Shown: positions 45,291 through 56,673, counted from the first letter of the stretch. The stretch is DNA of 64,000 nucleotides from Callorhinus ursinus (GCF_003265705.1 NW_020312785.1:130150898-130214897), one strand, 5' to 3'. Made by a program: numbers and translations. Notes: generated by a model from the sequence alone, not told the origin.

Positions 45291-47700
45291 CTGCTGCTTA
45301 TCTACCCCCCTCTCTGTAAGTAGGGAGTTAATGCTAATGAACATTTGCCTTTATCAGAATTTTTCTGTATGGCTAATTAAGCATGAGGTGTTAATAGCGG
45401 GAGCGGGGGCAGTGGTGGGGTGGGAAGAAGTCAGGCAATAGACACAAAGGATTGTAAAGAACAGTCCGACCATTTCCTGACTTATGAGAAATGGGGAACA
45501 AAGCAGTCAAACATTCTAGAATTGGGTAATTTGAAGAATTGAAGACAGGGCTTCTACTTTCTTTACCTACAAAGGACCCTGGGGAGCATCACCTCTCAGA
45601 CTGCCCACAGCCGGGTGCATACCCCTAAGTTTCAATTGTCTTGAGTTACCTTTGATTCTGGAGATGCATCCGGAGAAGCGAGACTGTGGCTGAGAGCCTG
45701 CCTGAGGGGACCGCTGGCATGAGGAGAGTGGAGGGCTGCCAAGAAAGTAGTCCTGCTAGACCTCTGAGGGAATCAGAATTCATGGGGAGACCGAAGGTGG
45801 GGTAAGCCATCCCTGCAGGGGATGTTCCAGAGCTAAAATAGTCAGCTGGACCAGGACCGAGCCTCCAAGGAGCCCGACGACTCCACCTTGAGACGGACAC
45901 CCCTTCTCCAATTCACCTGGATGCCATCTTAGGAACAAAGAGCCATGTGGGCGTCCATCTCTAACCCTGCACCTGCTGCTCTCTTAAGGAGAAAATAAGT
46001 TGGAAGTGGAGGGCTGAGGGCTCTGAAAGATGGTACGTTTTTATCCAAGGGAGCTGAACACTGTCCCTGAGGACTGGCTAAACCTTAGTCCCATTGACAG
46101 CACAAACTGGTCGATTATTTCCCTCCATCAACCAGATGGAGGGGATTTATGGAGGAGGCCTGTTTAACTGAGACCGAATAAAAGATACCTACTTTTTCGA
46201 CTTATACTGTAAATTAAATTTGCAGTCTTGATAGGCAACATATGTGGCTTTTGTGAATTCTTCTGTGAGCATTTTCCAGGGAGAATGATCAAAACATAAT
46301 CATTTCCTTGTCAATGTTGTCAGTGACTCAAAATCCAAAGTTTTCTGATTTTGCCAAAGATTTACCAAGCAAATTTGATTTTCTTATCGATAAAATGCAA
46401 AGGCCAGTGGTTACTTCTATTTTTTCCCAGTATATATTCATATACTATATGCCATTTAAAGTAATACAAAAGATGCACACTGAAAGCATAATGTTCAATT
46501 CAGTTGATCTATTGTAATAAAGGGACGGATGTTAGAGATCTGAGGCTTACTCTGCGATGTAATGTTGTAAGTGATCTTGTGGCAGTTGCTTTTCATTCAG
46601 GGTGGTATTCTCTGAGTCTTCATAGTGGTCACATTCAGAGTAGCTGATTGATAAAATTCTAAGTATTTTCTGTGCCAGACATGTAATACCCAGATAGCAT
46701 TGAGTTATCAAGGGCTAGAGTCCTTTACACATCTCCCTAAAAGAGGGAGATCCTTTGAGCTCCAGTAAGGACAACCCCTTAATGACAACTTCACAAAACT
46801 TTCTCACCATTCACAAGGGATTAATTTGCACCTGAACTGTGTTGAAAGATGGTGTGAACCCATTCACAGTCTTGAACTTGACAAACAATGAGGTGGTCCC
46901 ATTGGAAAAGATTGCTGTTTTTAAAGGACATTATTTATGTATGGTTGCCCAGATTTGTTAAGTAAACAAAGCCTCAAAGTAGAGGAATAAAATGAGCACT
47001 CAGAAGAGATGGTCTAATACTTTAAATGTTCAAGACATTATTCACAGCTTTAATTGTTTGAACACCCCCTCTGTACAAGGTACTGAGAGAGATGAATAAG
47101 ATAGGGCTTTTGACCCTAGAGATCTTACCGTAACAAAATAAAAATAAATGCATGTATACAATAGCTTTTATGTATGTAGTCATGTGTATTTTCTAGGAGG
47201 AATGTTTGAACACATTTGCTTTTCATACAAGCCAGTGACTCCAAAGGTCAAGAACAATTGCAGTTTTAGTCTATTTAATGTAAGCCTGTGCTTTTTGATA
47301 GAAAGTTCTGGGCCTTAGTCTGCTTTGGGCTAGCAGTGATAAGTTTATATCAGTGGGAAAAATTCAGTTATTTGGCCTATTTGTAGACCAATATATCACA
47401 TATGTGTTAGGTGCCAGAGAACCCGTAAGGTGGATGTAGTACTTGCCTTTACAGAGGTCCAGGATCCAATGAGAGCAAACCCCATGGTACAAGCTCTAGC
47501 AGAGGTTCATGCTAAGTGAAGGGATAAGAGGAGAGTCAGTGAGGCTTCTCAAAGAAGTATCCTTTCAATTAACTTGAGCATTGATGGAAAGGCTAGTTTC
47601 CCTCTCTCCTTCAGCCAGGAAGATGTACTTAATTTATCCACTTTATCGAGTTAAGTAAGATGAAAATGAATCATATAGGACTTAATCCCCTTTATAACAC
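45291..47700. other. Mixed stretch with a GC-richer block, no gene
   Basis: About 2.4 kb. 45560-46110 is GC-richer than its surroundings, with several CpGs ('gaccaggaccgagcctccaa', 'gagcccgacgactccacctt') and an 84-codon minus-strand frame (45646-45900) I do not recognise. An AATAAA lies at about 46179 in 'accgaataaaagatacc'. 47040-47520 contains vague MIR/L3-like text that I could not confirm. Confidence 0.45.
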
Positions 47701-47704
47701 TTAG

Positions 47705-47870
47705 GAAAGTGAAGCTGACTATTGATTACCAGGTGATATGCTAAATGCTTTCCTAAGAATTATTTGATTGACTCAATCGTTTAAGATAAAGGAACTGAAG
47801 CTAAGAAACTTGTGGGCTAATATCACACAGCTATTTCATTAAATAGGTGGAATAAACATGGATATGATCC
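47705..47870 (-). repeat. MIR SINE (minus)
   Basis: 'gctaaatgctttcctaagaa', 'aaggaactgaagctaagaaa' and 'atcacacagctatttcatta' are reverse-complement MIR landmarks. Confidence 0.75.
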
Positions 47871-47954
47871 ATCTACTTAGATTACAGCAGCTCCCAGTTA
47901 GATTGGGATTGCATTTTTCAAAAGTTGCTTCTCACCAACCCTGAATTTGGGATT

Positions 47955-48105
47955 GGTGGTTCTGAAACTTCTTTGTGCATTGGAATCATCTGGAGGGCTC
48001 ACGAGAACAGACTGCTGGGTCCTACACCCATAATTTCTGATTCAGTGGGTGTGGGGTGGAGGCCTAGAATTTGGGTCCAAAGAACATGCTTTGAGAACCA
48101 GTTCT
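47955..48105. mobile_element. MER5A-type hAT MITE
   Basis: 'ggtggttctgaaacttcttt' (left terminus), 'ggaatcatctggagggctca', 'gtcctacacccataatttct', 'gattcagtgggtgtggggtg' and 'atgctttgagaaccagttct' (right terminus). Nearly complete, with an internal deletion. A 90-codon frame (47925-48197) crosses this MITE and the SINE. Confidence 0.85.
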
Positions 48106-48148
48106 ATAAAATCAAGGGCTATTTTTCAATGTTTAATGCACTCATGGA

Positions 48149-48332
48149 AGGGCACCTGGGTGGCACATTGGTTAAAGCATGGGACTCTTGGTTTTAGCTC
48201 AGTTCTGATCTCAGGATCGTGAGATTGAGCCCTGTGTCCAGCTCCACTCAGCTTGGAGTCTGCTTGAGTTTCTCTCTCCCTCTCCCTTTGCCCATCCCCC
48301 ATCAAATAAATAAATAAATCTTAAAAAAAAAA
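48149..48332 (+). mobile_element. Older CAN SINE (plus)
   Basis: 'agggcacctgggtggcacat', 'tttagctcagttctgatctc', 'gtgtccagctccactcagct' and the A-rich tail 'caaataaataaataaatctt'. Wording is that of an older, diverged subfamily. Target-site duplications were not obvious. Confidence 0.85.
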
Positions 48333-48444
48333 CAAACACTTGTGGATTAGTGACAGGTGCACCAGTTTTCTTTTTCCATATACAAATTCTCTCTCTCCCA
48401 TTTGATCCCTACGTTTGGGTCTGTCAAAGGAAATTGAACCCTTT

Positions 48445-48925
48445 AGGATGGATATTGAAAAATACACAGAGTAATAAGTGCTGTTAAGGATGTAGAGAAA
48501 CTGGAATGCCTGTCCATTACTAATGGGAATGTAAAATAGTGCATCTGTAGTAGAAGACAGTATGGAGGCGTCTCAAAAAAAAATTAAGCATAGAATTAAC
48601 ATGTGATCCAGCAATTCGATTCCTAGGTATATGCCCCAAACAATTGGAAGCAGGGACTCAGATTATTGGTACACCCATGTTCATAAGAGCATTATTAAGA
48701 GCAGCCAAAAGGTGGTAACAACTCAACAGTGTTTACCAGGGACTCAGGAGGGGAGAATGGGGAGTATAAATTTAATGCATACGGTTCCAGTTTAGGATGA
48801 ACAAGTTCTGGAGATTGGCAGTGGTGATGGTTGTACCACATTGTGAATATGCTTAATGTCCCTGAACTGTACAATTAAAAAACTATATTGGAAATTTTTA
48901 TGCCTATATTACTATAATAAAAAAG
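48445..48925 (+). mobile_element. L1M-type LINE 3' end (plus)
   Basis: 'ggatgtagagaaactggaat', 'tactaatgggaatgtaaaat', 'acatgtgatccagcaattcg', 'acccatgttcataagagcat' and 'ggtgatggttgtaccacatt' follow the L1 3' end, with an internal deletion relative to the copy at 14390. Dead and non-coding. Confidence 0.85.
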
Positions 48926-49757
48926 GGACTGTAAAGAGAATTGCACATCCCCTCTCTCACGCATCTCCCAAAGCATGCTTGGATAGTCTAGACCATCTTG
49001 TTTGAATGACTGAGACCTAGAATGGGGCAGTATTTCCTACAGGGGAAAATAGACCTCTCTTTTAGACACATCTAATACCAAATTTTGAGCTGGTATGGCA
49101 ACCTAACCTAGAAAAATAATGTGCACATTAAACTTGCCCAGAAGTTAACCCTTTACATCCAACCACGGGTCAGGTTTCCAGGAAAATAAGTCTCAATTTG
49201 TCTGAATGGGAAGCCATTGTCTGTTAAGGTTAGCTCATAGAAAATGGCTGCAAGTCAGAGGCTATCTTATTTGGCATCCCTGATGTCTGTCTCTGACACT
49301 TAAGGCTAAATTATACTGCTGCTAATTAAATAAACGTGTAAAGCCAGCATCATACCCTGCCTCTCCTCCTTTATAAAGCAGGGCATTGCCACTTTGGGTA
49401 GTTGTCCGTATCCATCATTTCATAATTTCTAACCTTAGGCATAGCTGTTTAACTCAATTAAATATGACTGAAGTAAACTTTGTTGAAAAAGCTAATAGTA
49501 GAATCAATATATGGAGTTAAATGCTCAGGGTGATTTCTGCAACTCAAGTTGAGGCTATTAGTTTTGGGCCGCATGTGTGATTCTTGATCATGACATTTTT
49601 CAGAAGAAATCTCTTCTGTCTGAATTATCCTTTGCAAAGGGGAAGCTTGCTGCTGAATTGAACACCCTACTTCTCCTTTAATGAAAATTTCATCAAAGTG
49701 ACCAAGTTTCTTAATCCTTGCAAATGACGTAACTATATATTCTAGAAGGGTATTAAA
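48926..49757. other. No gene recognised
   Basis: About 830 bp of unique-looking sequence without any frame over 60 codons. Confidence 0.5.
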
Positions 49758-49996
49758 AATTTAAGACTATAGGGCGCCTGGGTGGCTCAGTTGGTTAAGT
49801 GACTGCCTTCGGCTCAGGTCATGATCCTGGAGTCCAGGGATCGAGTCCCACATTGGGCTCCCTGCTCGACAGGGAGTCTGCTTCTCCCTCTGGCCCTCTT
49901 CCCTCTCGTGCTCTCTATCTCTCATTCTCTCTCTCTCAAATAAATGAATAAAATCTTAAAAAAAATAAAAGATTTAAAAAAGAATTTAAGACTATA
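49758..49996 (+). mobile_element. Young CAN SINE with 14-bp target-site duplication
   Basis: SINE body is 49772-49982. 'aatttaagactata' is perfect at 49758-49771 and 49983-49996. The 3' block 'ctggccctcttccctctcgt' with 'ctctctatctctcattctct' is the plus-strand form of the 39561/63688 subfamily. Confidence 0.95.
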
Positions 49997-51009
49997 TTTT
50001 AAAATATAAGTTAGGTTCTTAGGTTAAATATTATTGTGTATGAGATTAATACTTGATAATTTGATGTGGTTGCCATTTTTTTTCTGGGTCTTCCCTTTGT
50101 TTCGCTAAATAAAATCTTAAAACCAGGAAGGACTTTTATCTAGAAAATACCTCAGTGTGTTCCATAGAATACAGTCTTCAGAGAGCTGTTGACTAGTGTT
50201 TTCTCTTCAAGAAAGTCTTCTTTTGTCAAATAACAATGACAAATTTTGGTTTAAATAAAACTTAAGCAAAAACCACAGGACTTTTAAGAACCTTTACTTT
50301 CTAATTTTTGCAGTGAATTGCAGAGGAGAGATTTAGAGAGTTAGTCCTCCAAAACATACTCATGGAATTTTGCTTTCCCAGAGGCATCTCTTAGAAGTAG
50401 GGGGAAATAAAATGGGCTCTGAGAAAGTCAAACTTTGTTCCTAAAACAAATGGAGGAAGTGAAGTCTTCAGGCCTCATGTTTATTTGGTATTCTGTGACC
50501 TTAAAAATAGATTCGTTTTCACTTTGGAGTGGAAAGGCATGGGCTGGGGGGCCAAGACCAGAGTTTGAGGACCTCCTCTATCAGTTGGCTGTCTGGGTGC
50601 ACTCAGACATCTCTGTAACTCTGATGGAGCCTTACTGGGTTGGGGCGTTGCTCCCTCCCATGCCTCGCTCAAAGTATTGTTGAGATAATGCTTTTGAAAT
50701 AGCCTTGCAAAATGTGAAGCGCAATTGCAGATCATTGTCTTCATAAGAATAAGTACAGTTAGACGACAGATCTGGTATTGAGTGTTTCGCTGATTACATC
50801 AAGATGCAGTTTGTATGTAGTATGATTACATAGTTTGATCACAACAATATCTAAGAATGACCCTATGTATGGAGCAAATAACATGGGAAGACATGATGCC
50901 CAGATGTTAACCTGTGTTTTGCTTTGGTGAGGGTTTTAGTTGAGTACTTCTACTTTTTAATTTTGTGTAATAGATGTACAGATTTCTTCTGATTAGCTCT
51001 ATTACCTAG
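49997..51009. other. No gene recognised
   Basis: About 1 kb of unique-looking DNA. Antisense-overlapping frames at 50435-50683 (+) and 50481-50744 (-) are unrecognised. Confidence 0.5.
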
Positions 51010-51280
51010 GATTCCTCCTTCCCCTGTAGTAGAAACTCGTACTATGGTGGCCATTTTTAGCTTTCTGCTGCACCACACTGAGCATTTTGCTTTTGTCTTC
51101 CTTGTTGCAAGATGGCTGCTGTACCATCAGGCCCTGCAACTGCATTCTAAGTGGGAGGGATGGAGAAGTTACTTTTTGGAAGGGTTGCACAGACTCAGGA
51201 AGGGAGACCCTTCTCAGTAAAATTCTATTCATAATTCGTTGGCCACACTTTTGTTTTATGACCACCTCTTGATTGGGGTG
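51010..51280 (+). repeat. Ancient interspersed repeat, family not named
   Basis: 'ccttgttgcaagatggctgc', 'ctgcaactgcattctaagtg' and 'ttcgttggccacactttt' resemble a repeat seen throughout mammalian genomes. The overlapping frames 51002-51265 (-) and 51087-51272 (+) are therefore not genes. Confidence 0.45.
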
Positions 51281-51319
51281 GCTTGGAAAATCAAGTGTTC
51301 AGCATTTTGACTTCCTGCA

Positions 51320-51620
51320 TGTAGTGCTTAAAGTGTGGTCCCCAGACCATCTACATCACCTGTGATCCTGTTAGAAATGCAAATTCTGCTTTACCCTGAC
51401 CCTTTGTCAGGACTAGCTACTTAATTTGTGCAGTCTAATGCAAAATAAAAATGTGGGGCCCCTAGTTCAGAAATGATTAAAAATTTCAAGACAGTAACAG
51501 TGGAGCATGAAATCAAATGTGAGGTCCTGTGTAGTGTCAAAGGTCACAGACCCATAAGGCTGGCCCTATCATCTATATTTCTAGGTGATTCTGAGGCATG
51601 ATCAGGTTTGAGAACCCTAC
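51320..51620. mobile_element. MER20-type MITE split by another insert
   Basis: Left half 51320-51410: 'gcttaaagtgtggtccccag', 'gttagaaatgcaaattctgc'. Right half 51570-51620: 'ctaggtgattctgaggcatg', 'aggtttgagaaccctac'. Between them, 51411-51570, is a different ancient repeat ('ctacttaatttgtgcagtct', 'gtggggcccctagttcagaa', 'acccataaggctggccct') whose family I cannot name. Confidence 0.7.
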
Positions 51621-51893
51621 GAGAGGTACCTAGAACAAGTACTTAATTATTTCCCACATCTTCCACCTTCTTGAGGAAAGTGCTGGGCTATTTGTAGAAA
51701 GATTCAGTCACTGATCAGTCATGTGAGAGGCAGATGTCCTATAATTGTCTTTGCCATTGGTGAAAAGCATCCCTGACATCTGGGGACAAAAGCCCAGTGG
51801 GAACTGAGTAGGATCTGGAGAAGGTTCCGCCAACCAACAGCTATGGCCGAGGATAAATTTTAGACTAAAAAGCTGGGTAGTGTTGCTCTCCTG

Positions 51894-52217
51894 ATGAATG
51901 GTTGTTTCAAGGGGTTAAAAAAAACTGTGGATGAGCTTTCAATGAAAGTGAAATTAAAGTCATTTATCCCAGATCATTTGGAAATATCAACTCCCTTCTT
52001 AAAGAAGGAAAATATAATAAAGCTCCTTCATAAAGATATAAAATATTTAACAGGTGACTTCTGCTTTGCACCAACATCACCTCTTAATGGTTGTGTTATT
52101 TTGTTATGTTTAACTTCAATGAAAAATTTAGGAGGAAGGATGGGCAAATGTTTAACCCAAATCAGGATTTTTTTGCCTGAAATCTGTGATTACATCATTG
52201 GCACATTTATATTGTAA
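51894..52217 (+). CDS. Unrecognised 107-codon open frame (weak)
   Basis: ATG context 'tgatgaatgg'. The frame is Lys/Leu rich in its first half (LKKTVDELSMKVKLK near the start; KDIKYLTGDF mid-way). About 45 bases after the stop there are two AATAAA hexamers ('aataaattgaaataaaattc', 52263-52282). It lies in repeat-free DNA. Length is within what chance gives in a 64-kb AT-rich window, and no domain, upstream promoter or convincing acceptor site is visible, so a real gene is unlikely. Confidence 0.1.
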   Translation: MNGCFKGLKKTVDELSMKVKLKSFIPDHLEISTPFLKKENIIKLLHKDIKYLTGDFCFAPTSPLNGCVILLCLTSMKNLGGRMGKCLTQIRIFLPEICDYIIGTFIL

Positions 52218-52589
52218 GACATTTTTACGATATAAGCATTTTTTCATTTGGACAGCAACCATAATAAATTGAAATAAAATTCAGTCTTGATTGATGTTGT
52301 AAGTGTCATGTACAGGGCAAGTGCCATCTATTAAGTGTGGTTTGCCAGGGCAGCAATAATAGTAGCATTTGAATGTTTTTCTTATTAAGGAGAAAAATGG
52401 TCAGTAACATTGGTTTGGTGGACTCTAAGGACGGTGGTAAATGGAAAATGCCTGCAGCATGTGTGACTCCTTCCCTGGCTTGAGGACAAAGGTGGTCAGA
52501 AGGCTGAAAGAATTGTTTTTTCCTTTTTTAAAAATTAGGATAAACTACTATAGTTTGTGGAATGAAAGAGAGAGGCTGATTACAACATA

Positions 52590-52990
52590 ATGGAGTGTAC
52601 CATATTCATCTCTTTGAAATATGACCTCACCCGGCCTTTTCCATTTTACAATCGATTCTCTCATTCCCTTAATGAACCTTTGCATTCATGAGTCTTCCTT
52701 GGAAGTATGCACATGAAGTATTGCTGGAGCAAAGAATAATTGTCTGCCAAGTAAGTAAGAACAAAGTGCCTCTCTTGTCGTTCGGTTCAATAACATTAGA
52801 AACTGTTAATGCATCATGTTGGGCACCGTATTGTTTTGCTTAATAATTATCTAATTTGCCAAAGCTTGCTTTAAAAAATGTTTTTTGGAAACTGGCAAAA
52901 TAGAGTTGTTTGCCTATTTCTCTAAAGATGGGATGAGAGGCTGATGTAAATGCATTTAAGCACAATTTTTGTTCCTAAAAGTGTTTCTAA
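52590..52990. promoter_or_regulatory. Candidate conserved non-coding block (speculative)
   Basis: Repeat-free DNA with clustered TAAT cores ('gcttaataattatctaattt'), an octamer-like 'atgcat' and E-box-like text. Composition and motif density are like developmental enhancers in gene deserts. No conservation data were available. Confidence 0.15.
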
Positions 52991-53764
52991 GCATGTCTAA
53001 TTTGGGCAAAGTAGCACATTCATTTTGAGCAGATACTGTGACAGTGAGGGTATAATAAAACTATAGGGAATAGTTGGTTGCTTGTAACAGAAAGGAATAC
53101 AAAGCAATAAGTGTAATTCTTGGGTTTTTGAATAATAGCTCATTTACATAATTTGGAATACGTACATACAAGCTTCATTGATCCAGTATTGGAAGATAAT
53201 ATGATAGATTTCCTATAACCCTAGACCTAAAATACATTCTAGTCTCCCCTTTTGATTTCTTCCCTACTGGTGGAGGGAAGAAAGGTTAGTTGGCTGTGTT
53301 AAATGTTAGGTATACGACTCTGTACAGTGGGTAAAAAAGTTGGTGTGAATTGATGGCATGAGAAAGGAAAGAACAGGACTGAACCATGACTGTTCTTGTC
53401 ATTTGCGAAACTAGTTCAAAGACTTGTCCTTCCCAGGGAAGCGGGGGAATGGGATTGCCAGGGTGCGCTTGGCCATTTAATTGTGCCCAGGAGAGTTATG
53501 GGTAGACACAAATCAATGGAATTAGGAATTTCTTCAAAGAAAATAAGGAGGAGACACAAGTAGTGGGCATTACTACGGGGCCCCTATCTGAAAAAAGAAC
53601 AATAAGAGAACAGATGTTCAAGTCTATGAGAATAGTAAAAATAAAAAGGTAAGCACAAGGTTACCGAAGCCTGTGATGACCAGTTCTTAAAAACACATAT
53701 AAAACATCATTCCCACTCCTGCTTTATGGTAGTAAATAAGGTTCCAAATACTGGTCCAGCAGGT

Positions 53765-53920
53765 CTTTAGCCTCCTCTCTCCATCTGAATCTCGTGATGC
53801 CTAGTTTGGCTTCCTTCAGGGAGCCTTTTCTGATTGGCAGGGGGAGGGAGCAATTCCTCTTTGATCTCTTCCTTCCTTCCAAGCATTTTAAAACTGTTCA
53901 ATCATTAGGCCTTTCTGTAT
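53765..53920 (+). repeat. Possible L2 3' fragment
   Basis: 'ttccttcagggagccttttc' and 'tgattggcagggggagggag' resemble the L2 3' region ('ccttctccaggaagccttccctgat'-type wording). Weak. Confidence 0.35.
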
Positions 53921-53924
53921 AGCT

Positions 53925-54150
53925 AAGGGTTTATTGAGCATTTGCTACACCAGGTGCTGAGTGTTTCTACTTACATTTTCATCCAACCCACTAGCCATCA
54001 CAGGAGTTAGGTACTATTATCTGTTTCAGTGAGATGCAGGAGGGTTGAGCGGCATGCCCAAGTTCCTACAGCTGGTGAGTAACAGATCTAGAATTGGAGC
54101 ACAGATTGATCTGTCTCCCTAGAGAGTATGAACACTGCTTCCCAAAACAC
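53925..54150 (-). repeat. MIR SINE (minus)
   Basis: 'gggtttattgagcatttgct', 'acaccaggtgctgagtgttt', 'aggagttaggtactattatc' and 'cctacagctggtgagtaaca' are the reverse-complement MIR landmarks. Nearly full length. Confidence 0.88.
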
Positions 54151-55433
54151 ATCTCCTTATGTTAGGGAGGTTTTTTATGTATGTGGCATGCCTCCCTACC
54201 GAACCTGTTAAACCCTTTGGGAGAAGGTAAATGCATCACTTTGAGTCTCACACCCACCCTCAGTTGGAACCAGTTCTTTCCCAGTTTTCGTCCACTTCAC
54301 AAAAGAAATACCTCTCATCCTCCATAATCTTGCCAGGGGCGGGGCTTTGAGGTTTAGACCTCTTCTGTTGGGGGCAATCTGAGATGACTGAATTGGGTGG
54401 TGTGTTGAATTGCTGAATTTAATTAAATACATTGTAGGGTCAACTGAGATGTTGAGATGCTTCAACCACCTTCCCTTTTTGTCTTCTGATGAAAAGAATT
54501 GTCTGTCTCCCTGTCTGTCTCTAACAGAAAATGTCATGATCATCAAAGGAATGTGTGACATGTTTATTTGAAATAAAGAATGAAGTCCTATTTTGGTAAA
54601 TCTAATTTTGCTTATTGGTGTGACACTGAGGATGGACTATGCTAATCGGGTTATATAGTGGATGTTTTTACAGAAATTGTATGCACTAAATCTGTAGTCA
54701 AAAGGTTTTAGTAAAAATACAAAGCACAGGATAGGATCAAAGTATTTTATCATCCTTACATTGGGAAAGGTGTTTTTAATTAACTTACAAATCTTTTGAA
54801 GTATGTGGCAATACATAAGATGTCTTTAAGCAGAAGAGTAAGAAGAATAATTAAGTCATTTAAGTCTTAGAAAAACCATTTGAGATGCTTCCAAAGTTTA
54901 CTGAAAAACTTAGCTTCACATCACTAAAATGTTCTAATAAAATTTCTCCTTATGTGCAACGGCTATAAGAACTTTTAATATTTAATTTTAAAAACAGGGT
55001 AATTGTAATAATTCAATCAAAAATCATTCTTATTTTTCACAGTAGGACAGCCTTTTGACCATAGGAAATACAATTAAAATGAGGCATTGTGGTGGGAAGT
55101 AGGATGGGGCTGTAAACATACAAATACATTAAGACAAAATTCTGTGATGTAGGTCACAAGAGTGCAGTAACCTTGGTCCGGTGATTGAGAACGTCTCTAG
55201 GATACACTGTGTTGTGTGTGAATGATACAGACCTCTAGGATCATTCAAATGATTTGGCATATATGCTTCATCTTTGTCCAAAATCCCTCAGATGACTTGG
55301 GCAGGTGATGTTCCCAGGTTTATACAGAAGGGGCTACAAAGGCCCAGGGATGTCCTGATTGACCAGGGTGATCTGCTTCAGGACCACAGGCACAGGTTCA
55401 GGCCCTTTCAGTCCTTCTCCAAACTAAGACGAG
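54151..55433. other. No gene recognised
   Basis: About 1.3 kb, AT-rich after 54600. The 117-codon minus-strand frame 54208-54561 has no recognisable domain. The plus-strand frame 55274-55492 runs into the following SINE. Confidence 0.5.
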
Positions 55434-55709
55434 TTTTTTTGTGTTTGTTTGTTTTTAAAGTGTGGAACCCAATGCGGGGCTTGAACTCATGACCTGGAGA
55501 TCAAGACCTGAGCTGAAATCAAGAGTTGGAGGCTTAATTAAGGAGGGCACGCAGTGCATGGAGCACTGGGTGTTATACGCAAACAATGAATCTTGGAACA
55601 CTACATCAAAAACTAATGATGTACTACTGTACAGTGACTACCATGACATAAATAAAAATTATTAAAAAAAGATTTGGAGGCTTAACAGACTGAGCCACCC
55701 AGGGACCCC
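55434..55709 (-). mobile_element. Older CAN SINE split by an L1 tail
   Basis: Left piece 55434-55536 has 'aacccaatgcggggcttgaa', 'ctcatgacctggagatcaag' and 'acctgagctgaaatcaagag'. Right piece 55685-55709 ends 'gagccacccagggacccc'. The two join cleanly once the L1 insert and one target-site copy are removed. Confidence 0.88.
55522..55684 (+). mobile_element. Severely 5'-truncated carnivore L1 3' end with target-site duplication
   Basis: Insert is 55537-55669, about 130 bp: 'catggagcactgggtgttat', 'acgcaaacaatgaatcttgg', 'aacactacatcaaaaactaa', 'tgatgtactactgtacagtg' and an A-rich tail 'aataaaaattattaaaaaaa'. This is the L1 3' end that I remember as typical of carnivores. 'agagttggaggctta' (55522-55536) and 'agatttggaggctta' (55670-55684) form a 15-bp duplication with one mismatch. 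Confidence 0.9.
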
Positions 55710-55740
55710 AAAACAAATTTTCTTTTAAAATGAAAGAATA

Positions 55741-55929
55741 GGGGCCCCTGGGTAGCTCAGTCAGTTGAGAGGCCAACTCTTGATTTCAGCTCCCTCATTA
55801 TGTCCAGGGTCCTTTGGCTACATGCTCAATGGGAAGTCTACTTGTCTCCCTCCCTCTCTCCCTCTGCCCCACCCCCCCACTCACCCATGCATGCATGTGC
55901 CCTCTAAAATAAATAAATCTAAAAAAAAG
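55741..55929 (+). mobile_element. CAN SINE (plus)
   Basis: 'ggggcccctgggtagctcag', 'tcttgatttcagctccctca', 'ctacatgctcaatgggaagt', CT-rich block and tail 'aaaataaataaatctaaaaa'. Diverged, older type. It stands just right of a minus-strand SINE, giving an opposed pair. Confidence 0.88.
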
Positions 55930-56640
55930 GGGGTGGAAGTGGACATAATTTTTTTTTAATGGCATAAAGTAACCATGAAAATTACCAATAGTGACAGATC
56001 CTTTGAAAAAAGTCGATATATTAATGATGCAACTCTTAAGATGAGAGGATTTTAGACTAAATCTGTTCAGGCCCTTGATACTCAAGTGGAATATATTCTG
56101 TTACTGATAAATTTTCAGGTCATGGCCAGTAAAGGGAGTATATTTTAAGGAACATCAGTATTTTGTGTTTGGTAACATAAAACCTGAAATGTATTCACCA
56201 TACTTTTAAAAGAAGCTTTGGATTTAAATGGAGGAAAAAAAAACATTTTGCCACTACAATGTAAAATAGTTCTAATAAGATCAACTGGAAGACATGACTT
56301 ATCTAGGTACTGAAGTCACAGCTCTTAGAAGGAAGAAACACATTTTTGAGGGAATGCTACTACTCTGTAATTGGTTTTCCAGGCCCTGTTTGAAGTTGAA
56401 TTACAAAGTTAGCCTCAATTTCCAGGTGTCTAGTGGAATCCGTCTTTTTCCTTAAGGTGGGGGAAGGTCGATGTTAATTCCAAAAAACCAAAAATACCGG
56501 AAAGCTTTACTTTGACCCTTGCTAACCAAATGGGGGGGGGGGGCTATGGTTGAGCAATTTCTGGAACTGTCTTCACCTCTAAAGTGGAAAAGGTAGTCTT
56601 GTTTGGGGGATTAAATGATGGTGTGTGTGTGTTAGTCCGA
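55930..56640. other. No gene recognised
   Basis: About 700 bp, AT-rich, with a G12 run at 56532-56543. No frame or repeat family supported. Confidence 0.5.
56532..56543. repeat. Poly(G) run, 12 bases
   Basis: Pure G12 between 'ctaaccaaat' and 'ctatgg'. Long G runs are uncommon in mammalian DNA and are prone to sequencing length errors. Confidence 0.9.
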
Positions 56641-56673
56641 GCCATCTGAGAAGCAGATGCTGAATGGGATTAA

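Larger units (their letters stand above)
51621..53764. other. Repeat-poor AT-rich stretch, no firm gene
   Basis: About 2.1 kb with no recognised mobile element. It contains a 107-codon plus-strand frame (51894-52217) and a motif-rich block (52590-52990), each listed separately or as findings. Confidence 0.5.
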
